Assembly (NCBI GenBank): GCA_034007295.1
Contig: JAVERC010000034.1
Coordinates: 1 to 38,118, forward strand
Direction of reading: 5' to 3'
DNA: 38,118 nucleotides
DNA from: JACKCP01 sp034007295
GTDB lineage: Bacteria; Desulfobacterota; Desulfobacteria; Desulfobacterales; JACKCP01
A program made the position numbers and the translations under genes. Of the stretch, positions 32,199-38,118 are shown piece by piece (the first letter of the stretch is position 1; each line of letters starts with the position of its first letter). The notes beneath the pieces are model-generated. The model saw only the letters and a list, made by a program, of their open reading frames with translations, was not told the origin of the DNA and did not search any database.

Positions 32199-33320
32199 TC
32201 AAACCTGTTGTTTTAAGACATCAATTATTTCTTTACCAAACTCTCTTATCTGCCATCTTTTAAGCTGGGTTTCAAAAAGCTCACTCCAATATAAAGGATT
32301 TTTTTCTGCAATTTCACAAACAAGACTGTTGTTTAAAATGATCCCTGGATCAAGATCAAGCTCATTTGATTTTTCCATTCTCCACTGCCTTAAATTCTTA
32401 GACCTTAAACATGAAAAATGACTGAGATTTTTTGGCTTTTTTTTCTTTGGATAACATGGAAGCCCTGAGTTTGGTATAACCATTGCATTTTGAACAATTC
32501 CTGAAATGCGTGATCCAAATCTTCTGTAATGTCCAGGACTCATGATATTTTTAAGCTCACTTTCCTTTTCAGCCTTTTTTTCTGCTATTTTTATTATGGT
32601 TTTGTTTGGAATAATTTTATAAAGTGGCTTGTCTTTTTTTCTTGCTACAGAATACCTGAATTTTAAAAGTCCCTCCAAAACAGCAAGACTTCTCCTGTCA
32701 AGCTTTCCAGCACCCTTAAATGATGTGAAATAAGGCACTTCCATTTTTTTTACAAATCTTGATTCAGAAATATTTGAGGACTCCTCATAAACCCAGTCAA
32801 GTCTTTTAAGGCTTTTCAATTTTTCCCTTAGTATTTCGCAAATCTCAATCAGATACCTTGAATCCATTGCTGCATAATCAAGCATATCATTTGGAAGGGG
32901 CCTTATTGACCAGTCTTTTTTCTGATATTTTTTTTCTGTTTTAACTCCAAGAAAATCCATCATTAAATGATCAAGCCCAGAAAGCCTTAAACCAGCAAAT
33001 CTTGCAGCTATTTCAGTATCAAATAAGTTATTGACCACAATGCCGTAATCTCTGTACAGAGATTTAATATCATAATCTGCACCATGAAATATTTTCAAAA
33101 TTTTCGGATCAAAAAAAAAGGGAGCAAGTATTTCAATTTTTTTTGCTTTCAGGGGATCTATTATCCAGTCTGAAACACCGTCGCTCAGCTGAATAAGACA
33201 GATTTTTTCCCTGAAATGATACATTCCGTCCCCTTCTAAATCAACGCCTACCTTTTCGCATGATTTCAAATGCGTGCACAAAGTTTCAAGGTCTTTATCT
33301 CGCTCAACAATTATTGTCAT
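32199..33320 (-). CDS. rnd: Ribonuclease D
   Basis: This 373-residue 3'-5' exoribonuclease is of the DEDDy class. The metal-binding residues are visible as Asp27 and Glu29 (VDLEGDG), Asp84 (HGADYDIKS), and Tyr149 with Asp153 (YAAMDSRYL). An HRDC domain follows at about 210-285 (LEGLLKFRYSVARKKDKPLYKI), and the tail is variable. RNase D trims tRNA 3' ends and other stable RNAs. The start is at ATG 33320 with only a weak AGG upstream. It diverges from thrS and leads upp by 85 bases, so the two may be co-transcribed. Confidence 0.93.
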   Translation of the reverse strand: MTIIVERDKDLETLCTHLKSCEKVGVDLEGDGMYHFREKICLIQLSDGVSDWIIDPLKAKKIEILAPFFFDPKILKIFHGADYDIKSLYRDYGIVVNNLFDTEIAARFAGLRLSGLDHLMMDFLGVKTEKKYQKKDWSIRPLPNDMLDYAAMDSRYLIEICEILREKLKSLKRLDWVYEESSNISESRFVKKMEVPYFTSFKGAGKLDRRSLAVLEGLLKFRYSVARKKDKPLYKIIPNKTIIKIAEKKAEKESELKNIMSPGHYRRFGSRISGIVQNAMVIPNSGLPCYPKKKKPKNLSHFSCLRSKNLRQWRMEKSNELDLDPGIILNNSLVCEIAEKNPLYWSELFETQLKRWQIREFGKEIIDVLKQQV

Positions 33321-33436
33321 TCCTGATTGCCTAATACCTCTTTTTCTGATAGTTTTTTTCTTTGCCCAAATTCAGGCTTTTATTTTTTACATTTTTGAAT
33401 TGATAAAAACAACAAAAAAACCGGAGACAGGCTCTC

Positions 33437-35350
33437 ATGATACAAATAGAACTTCCAGACAAAAGTGTTCAAAGTTATGAAAATCCGCCTACAGGCTATG
33501 ATGTAGCCTTAAAAATTTCTGAAGGACTAGCATCAAACTCTATTGCATGTATTACAGATGAGGGAGTTAAAGATATAAATATTCCAATAGAAAAAGATAC
33601 TAAAATAAAAATCCTTACACCAAAGGATGAAGAAGCTCTTGATATAATGAGACACAGTGCAGCACATGTTCTTGCTGAAGCTGTTTTAAATCTTTATCCT
33701 GATGCAAAACTGACAATAGGCCCTGTTGTAAAAGACGGATTTTATTATGATATTGATATGCCTCCTGTTTCAGAAACAGACCTTGAAAAAATTGAACAGG
33801 AAATGAAAAATATAATCAAGGCAAAAAAACCTTTTAAAAGACAGGTTCTTTCAAAGGAAGAAGCAAGAAAAATTTTTTCAGACAATGAATATAAAATTGA
33901 ACTTATAAATGATCTTCCTCAAGATGCTGAAATTTCAGTTTATGAACAGGGAATATTCAAGGATCTTTGCAGAGGGCCTCATGTTCCACATACAGGAATG
34001 GTAAAAGCTGTAAAACTCATGAAGGTTTCAGGAGCCTATTGGAGGGCTGACAGCTCAAAAACCCAGCTCCAGAGAATTTATGGAACTGCATTTTTTGACA
34101 AAAAAGACTTAAACAAATATCTAAACTTTCTTGAAGAAGCCAAAAAAAGAGACCACAGAAAAATAGGACAACAGCTGGATCTTTTCAGTTTTCATGAAGA
34201 AGGTGCTGGAATGCCATTTTTCCATGCAAACGGAATGGTTATATGGAATCAGCTTCTTGAATACTGGAGGGAAGAACACGAAAAAGCAGGTTATGTTGAA
34301 ACAAAAACTCCTGTAATGCTTACAAAAGACCTCTGGATTAAAAGCGGACACTGGGAAAACTACCGCGAAAACATGTATACTTCAGTAATTGAAGATTATG
34401 AATATGCTATAAAGCCAATGAACTGCCCTGGAGGAATGATACTTTTCAAATCAAGACAGTTTTCATACAGGGATCTTCCATATAGAGCAGGCGAAATAGG
34501 ACTTGTTCACAGACATGAGGCAAGCGGAGTGCTTTCAGGACTTTTCAGGGTCAGGGCCTTTCATCAAGACGATGCCCATATTTTCATGACTCCGGATCAG
34601 ATTGAAGATGAAATTCTTGGTGTATTAAATCTTATTGATAAAATGTATTCAACTTTTGGCCTAAATTTTCATCTTGAACTGTCAACTCGCCCTGAAAAAT
34701 CAATCGGCACAGATGAGCAGTGGGAAACAGCAACAAACGGCCTTAAATCCGCTCTTATAAAATATGGCAAAGATTTTAAAATAAATGAGGGAGACGGTGC
34801 TTTCTACGGCCCGAAAATTGACGTTCACATTGAAGATGCACTTGAAAGAACCTGGCAGTGCGGCACAGTCCAGCTTGACATGTCACTTCCTGAAAGATTT
34901 GATCTTTCATACATTGGCCAGTCAAATGAAAAACTAAGGCCGATTATGATTCACAGGGTTATTTACGGTTCAATAGAAAGATTTCTTGGAATTTTAACTG
35001 AACATTTTGCAGGACGTTTCCCGCTTTGGCTTGCACCTGTTCAGGCGGTTCTTCTTCCAGTAAATGATTCCCTTATTCCTGAAGCTCAAAAAATCATGGA
35101 AACCTTAAAAGAAAATAAAATAAGGGTAAAAACAGATGACAGATCAGAGAGCCTTAAAAGAAAAGTAAGGGACGCACAAATGTCTCAAATTCCGCTTATT
35201 CTTACAATCGGCGAAAAAGAGGTAAATGAAAAAACTTTTTCAGTAAGAACACTTGAAGGCAAAGTCAAAATGGGTTTTAATCAGAATGAATTTATTGAAA
35301 AAGTAAAAAATCATATAAAATCAAGGTCTGTATCACTTGACATTATCTAA
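33437..35350 (+). CDS. thrS: Threonyl-tRNA synthetase
   Basis: The 637 residues form a complete enzyme: TGS domain (1-62), editing domain with His73, His77, Cys178 and His182, class II catalytic core with zinc ligands Cys330, His381 and His506, and an anticodon-binding domain (about 535-630). It charges tRNA-Thr and clears Ser-tRNA-Thr. GGAG lies 12 bases before the ATG. The usual followers infC, rpmI and rplT are absent; instead a VanZ-like gene overlaps its end. No T-box or long leader is seen, and only 116 bases separate it from divergent rnd. Confidence 0.97.
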   Translation: MIQIELPDKSVQSYENPPTGYDVALKISEGLASNSIACITDEGVKDINIPIEKDTKIKILTPKDEEALDIMRHSAAHVLAEAVLNLYPDAKLTIGPVVKDGFYYDIDMPPVSETDLEKIEQEMKNIIKAKKPFKRQVLSKEEARKIFSDNEYKIELINDLPQDAEISVYEQGIFKDLCRGPHVPHTGMVKAVKLMKVSGAYWRADSSKTQLQRIYGTAFFDKKDLNKYLNFLEEAKKRDHRKIGQQLDLFSFHEEGAGMPFFHANGMVIWNQLLEYWREEHEKAGYVETKTPVMLTKDLWIKSGHWENYRENMYTSVIEDYEYAIKPMNCPGGMILFKSRQFSYRDLPYRAGEIGLVHRHEASGVLSGLFRVRAFHQDDAHIFMTPDQIEDEILGVLNLIDKMYSTFGLNFHLELSTRPEKSIGTDEQWETATNGLKSALIKYGKDFKINEGDGAFYGPKIDVHIEDALERTWQCGTVQLDMSLPERFDLSYIGQSNEKLRPIMIHRVIYGSIERFLGILTEHFAGRFPLWLAPVQAVLLPVNDSLIPEAQKIMETLKENKIRVKTDDRSESLKRKVRDAQMSQIPLILTIGEKEVNEKTFSVRTLEGKVKMGFNQNEFIEKVKNHIKSRSVSLDII

Positions 35351-35699
35351 AAAAAATAAAACAGCACTGCTTGTTTTTTATACTGTTTTACTGGCATTTT
35401 TATCTTTTATTCCCGGCAGCTCAAACTCTTGTTTAATGCCGGGAACAGATAAAATAATCCATTTTTTATTTTATCTGCTTTTAAGTCTTATTTGTATATA
35501 CTCGGAAATATTTAAAAAATTTAACAATGAAAAATTAATAATAATTGCACTATGCACCTTATATGGAATTTTTATAGAATGCATTCAGGCAGTCCTGCCC
35601 TGGAGAAGCTTTGAATTATTAGATATTTTTGCAGATTTTGCAGGTGTATTTACAGGATCAAAATTGATTTCAAAAATTTATTTAAAAAATAATATTTAG
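35337..35699 (+). CDS. VanZ-like membrane protein
   Basis: This 120-residue protein has three or four hydrophobic helices. VanZ-family signatures are DKIIHFLFYLLLSL, ECIQ and LPWRSFELLDIFADFAGV. The family is widespread; in enterococci VanZ affects teicoplanin resistance, but the general function is unknown. The start is TTG at 35337, which overlaps the thrS end by 14 bases and has AAGG about 12 bases upstream, so translation is probably coupled to thrS. Its TAG stop is at the border of a family-1 element. Confidence 0.85.
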   Translation: MTLSKKNKTALLVFYTVLLAFLSFIPGSSNSCLMPGTDKIIHFLFYLLLSLICIYSEIFKKFNNEKLIIIALCTLYGIFIECIQAVLPWRSFELLDIFADFAGVFTGSKLISKIYLKNNI

Positions 35700-35829
35700 T
35701 GATTGCTTAAAATTTGAAATTTGCTCCTGTAAAATAAGAAATCTAACCTTAAGGATACATTAAGTATTTTGAGGATTAATTATTGAATCTAACGCAGAAA
35801 TGGACAAAAAAGGCCGTTTTCGTTCAGCA
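35700..35829 (+). mobile_element. Family-1 palindromic element between the VanZ-like and kinase genes
   Basis: This plus copy has a degraded left arm (TGATTGCTTAAAATTTG) and a near-perfect right arm (GGACAAAAAAGGCCG to CGTTCAGCA). The flanking 9-mers AATATTTAG and ACTAACTAA agree poorly. It ends 35 bases before the ATG of the downstream kinase gene. Confidence 0.82.
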
Positions 35830-35864
35830 ACTAACTAACATCTGCAAATCAGGATCTTAAGTTA

Positions 35865-37856
35865 ATGGAATCTGAACTAAATACAAATTTAAAACCAAAC
35901 AAGCTTAATTTTTTAAAGAATGCTTCAGCTGCTGCATTTACCCTTCTTCTTGCTTTATTTATCGGAATAACCATAACATTTCAATACACAACATACACCG
36001 AGCTAAACAAAACAAAAGATATCCAAAACCAAAAGGAACTTGAAAAAACAGCAGTTGCACTAAACTATTTTCTAGCTGAACGAAAAAATGACATTAATGA
36101 ACTTATATCATCAAGCTTTTTAACAGCATATTATGAAAACAAAGCACTTGGAATGAGCCTAAAATACGGCCTTCAAACAAGCATCAACTCAATTAATGAA
36201 AAATTCTTATGGCTGATCATGAAGAAAAATTTCAATAAATCTCCCATATATTCAAGAATTCAGCTTACAGATAATGAAGGCAATTGCATTGTTGATACAG
36301 ACAAAACAAATCCCGGTGACCCAGGCAAATGCATTTTAAAAAAAGTAATTTTTGCCGACAGATCAATTGTTTCACTTGAAAATTTTTTCATAATGAAAGC
36401 ACCTGTGTTTTTCAAAGGTGAATTCAGAGGTGATATTTATGCATGGATAGAAAAAAAATTAATAGAAAAAAATTTTATATCTTCTTTCCATAATCCTGGA
36501 TCTGTAACCATATTATTCTATGCCAATGGTGAACCTGCTGTTTCTTCTAAAAAAGATGCTGAAACATTTTCAATACTTAAAGAAAATCTTCATCTTTTCA
36601 AGGCAAATCTCTCAAAAGATAATTTTCAAGGCCTTAAAATGAAAATTTTTAAACGGGGATTAATTAAATTTTTTGGAGCCAAACTTTCTGACTCTGATTT
36701 TTTTCTTGTCCAGATCATACCTGAAAAAAATTTCAGGGAACAATCCCCTGCCATTATAATATTTTCAATGCTGATTTTGTTTACTGGTGCAGTTTTTGGC
36801 CTTTTTTTCTGGTGGAGGCTTAATTCAAAAAATATTGGCCTTAAAATAAAAGTCAGCGAACAAATTACCAGACAAAAAATAATCAAGGAAAAAAACAAAC
36901 AGCTTCAAAACGAAGTTTTTAAAAGAAAAACTGCTGAAAAAAATCTTTATGAATATAATAAAAACCTTGAATCAATAATTCTTGAAAAAACCCAAAACCT
37001 TGAAAGTACAGTCAGAAGGCTCAAAACTGCTCAGTCCCAGCTTGTCCAGTCTGAAAAAATGGCTTCCATAGGCCAGCTTTCTGCCGGGATTGCACATGAA
37101 ATTAACAACCCTCTTGGCTTTATTAAAACTAATTTTTCAACACTTCAGCAATATGCTAAAGGAGTCATAGACCTTCTCAGAAGCTATGAAAAACTCGAAA
37201 CTGCAAAGCCAAATGAATTTGAAAAATGTATTACACAAATTAACATGCTAAAAAAAGATATTGGTTTTGAATTTATAAAAAATGATATTGACAGTATTTT
37301 TGACGAAACCAAGGAAGGAATAGAAAGAATCCTCTCAATTATTGCAGATCTTAAATTTTTTGCTCATAAAGAAACCAATGACAAAATACCAGTTGATATT
37401 CACCAATGCATAAACTCTACCCTTAATGTAATCCACAATGAAATCAAATACAAAGCAAGAATAATAAAAGACTTTGGGGATCTCCCAAAAATAAAATGCT
37501 ACCCACAAAGAATAAATCAAATCCTTACAAACCTTATAATAAATGCTGCCCAGGCAATTAAAAAATCAGGAACAATTACAATAAAAACCTTTATTCAAAA
37601 CAATTTTTGTGTAATTCAAATTTCTGATACTGGAGAGGGAATACCTTCAAATATAAGGGATAAAATTTTTGACCCTTTTTTTTCCACAAAACCCGTAGGA
37701 CAAGGAACCGGCCTTGGACTTCATGTTGTTTATGACCTTGTAAAAAAGCATGGTGGAACAATAAAACTTGAATCAGAAATAGACAAGGGAACATCTTTTT
37801 TTGTTTACCTTCCTCTTGAACCTGAAAATATGGACAATTTAAAAAAAATAAGCTAA
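35865..37856 (+). CDS. Membrane sensor histidine kinase
   Basis: The 663 residues have a first transmembrane helix (22-41), a periplasmic sensor region (about 45-290; its layout, with IQLTDNEGNCIVDTD, resembles a dCache-type domain) and a second transmembrane helix (296-317). A long coiled coil (325-395) leads to a HisKA domain with His411 (SAGIAHEINNPLG) and an HATPase domain (NLIINAAQAI, DTGEGIP, GTGLGLHVVYDLV). No receiver domain or cognate regulator is adjacent. The gene begins 35 bases after a family-1 element, so its promoter must overlap or precede the element, or it depends on read-through from thrS and the VanZ-like gene. Confidence 0.92.
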   Translation: MESELNTNLKPNKLNFLKNASAAAFTLLLALFIGITITFQYTTYTELNKTKDIQNQKELEKTAVALNYFLAERKNDINELISSSFLTAYYENKALGMSLKYGLQTSINSINEKFLWLIMKKNFNKSPIYSRIQLTDNEGNCIVDTDKTNPGDPGKCILKKVIFADRSIVSLENFFIMKAPVFFKGEFRGDIYAWIEKKLIEKNFISSFHNPGSVTILFYANGEPAVSSKKDAETFSILKENLHLFKANLSKDNFQGLKMKIFKRGLIKFFGAKLSDSDFFLVQIIPEKNFREQSPAIIIFSMLILFTGAVFGLFFWWRLNSKNIGLKIKVSEQITRQKIIKEKNKQLQNEVFKRKTAEKNLYEYNKNLESIILEKTQNLESTVRRLKTAQSQLVQSEKMASIGQLSAGIAHEINNPLGFIKTNFSTLQQYAKGVIDLLRSYEKLETAKPNEFEKCITQINMLKKDIGFEFIKNDIDSIFDETKEGIERILSIIADLKFFAHKETNDKIPVDIHQCINSTLNVIHNEIKYKARIIKDFGDLPKIKCYPQRINQILTNLIINAAQAIKKSGTITIKTFIQNNFCVIQISDTGEGIPSNIRDKIFDPFFSTKPVGQGTGLGLHVVYDLVKKHGGTIKLESEIDKGTSFFVYLPLEPENMDNLKKIS

Positions 37857-37860
37857 CTGA

Positions 37861-37985
37861 CAACCGGCCGAAAACTAATTTTTCAATTCAAGTCAAAAAA
37901 ATTACATTTAGCAGACTTGAATATTTTGATGATTAATTTTGAACCTTACTTTAAAATGGACAAAAAAGGCCGTTTTCGTTCAGCA
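37861..37985 (+). mobile_element. Family-1 palindromic element, first of a tandem pair
   Basis: This plus copy with a diverged left arm (CAACCGGCCGAAAAC) has a consensus right arm ending CGTTTTCGTTCAGCA. It is followed by ACTAACTAG and at once by a second, fresher copy. It lies directly behind the kinase stop codon. Confidence 0.8.
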
Positions 37986-37994
37986 ACTAACTAG

Positions 37995-38118
37995 TGATTG
38001 GCCGAAAACGAGAATTTTTTGTTCAGTTCAAGGAAGATGAAAAATTTAACCGCAGGAATACATTTAGTATTTTGAGGATTAAATTTTGATTCTGACGCAG
38101 AAATGGACAAAAAAGGCC
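37995..38118 (+). mobile_element. Family-1 palindromic element, cut by window edge
   Basis: This near-consensus plus copy starts TGATTGGCCGAAAACGAG and runs off the window in the right arm (GGACAAAAAAGGCC). It is only nine bases from the previous copy and in the same orientation. Confidence 0.9.

Noticed and set aside
33321..33436. Search for a T-box or other leader RNA before thrS
   Set aside because: The 116-base divergent region shows no conserved T-box motif and no terminator hairpin.
1..38118. Possible CRISPR array from the many dispersed repeats
   Set aside because: The copies are kilobases apart, in both orientations and of full-element length, with no regular spacers and no cas genes.

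Overview
The window is a strongly AT-rich (about one third G+C by eye) piece of bacterial chromosome. Desulfoferrodoxin, rubrerythrin, a rubredoxin-like protein, cytochrome bd, a TIGR04219-type outer-membrane barrel, a DVU0772-like protein and periplasmic-binding-domain sensor kinases together suggest an anaerobic Gram-negative of the Desulfobacterota, probably a Desulfobacterales sulfate reducer. This placement is inference; there is no rRNA gene here to settle it.

Layout: 1-3.3 kb, a membrane protein, a PilZ protein and leuB, separated by dispersed repeats. 3.3-7.3 kb (minus), a tightly coupled five-gene operon: di-iron metallo-beta-lactamase protein, soluble histidine kinase, single-domain response regulator, a 50-residue protein and an orphan PulE/PilB-type ATPase. 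7.3-11.3 kb, hrpA. 11.4-11.6 kb, tRNA-Glu and tRNA-Lys. 11.7-14.1 kb (minus), cydAB. 14.5-16.1 kb (minus), an oxygen-defence cluster (76-residue protein, rubrerythrin, desulfoferrodoxin, rubredoxin-like protein). 16.5-17.6 kb, a DVU0772-like gene and a ferritin-like gene with a Fur/PerR-like palindrome upstream. 17.8-19.4 kb, recN. 19.7-25.9 kb, two solute-binding-domain sensor kinases, one broken by a 10-C tract, plus a CxxC zinc-ribbon gene and a Gate-domain membrane protein. 26.1-27.7 kb, an outer-membrane barrel and an unknown protein. 28.1-29.4 kb, citrate synthase. 29.6-33.3 kb (minus), uraA, upp and rnd. 33.4-35.7 kb, thrS overlapped by a VanZ-like gene. 35.9-37.9 kb, a membrane histidine kinase.

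A common theme is oxygen handling: cytochrome bd, the superoxide/peroxide cluster, the ferritin-like protein and a possible di-iron oxygen sensor operon.

The most distinctive feature is not a gene. A family of about 138-bp imperfect palindromes (family 1, MITE-like) occurs about ten times in near-complete form, always between genes and in both orientations, with several deletion derivatives. Two copies have perfect 9-bp flanking direct repeats. A second palindromic family (family 2, about 200 bp) is present in three forms; one of its copies has been split by a family-1 element, and an uninterrupted copy elsewhere in the window serves as the empty site. No transposase is encoded here, so both look non-autonomous.
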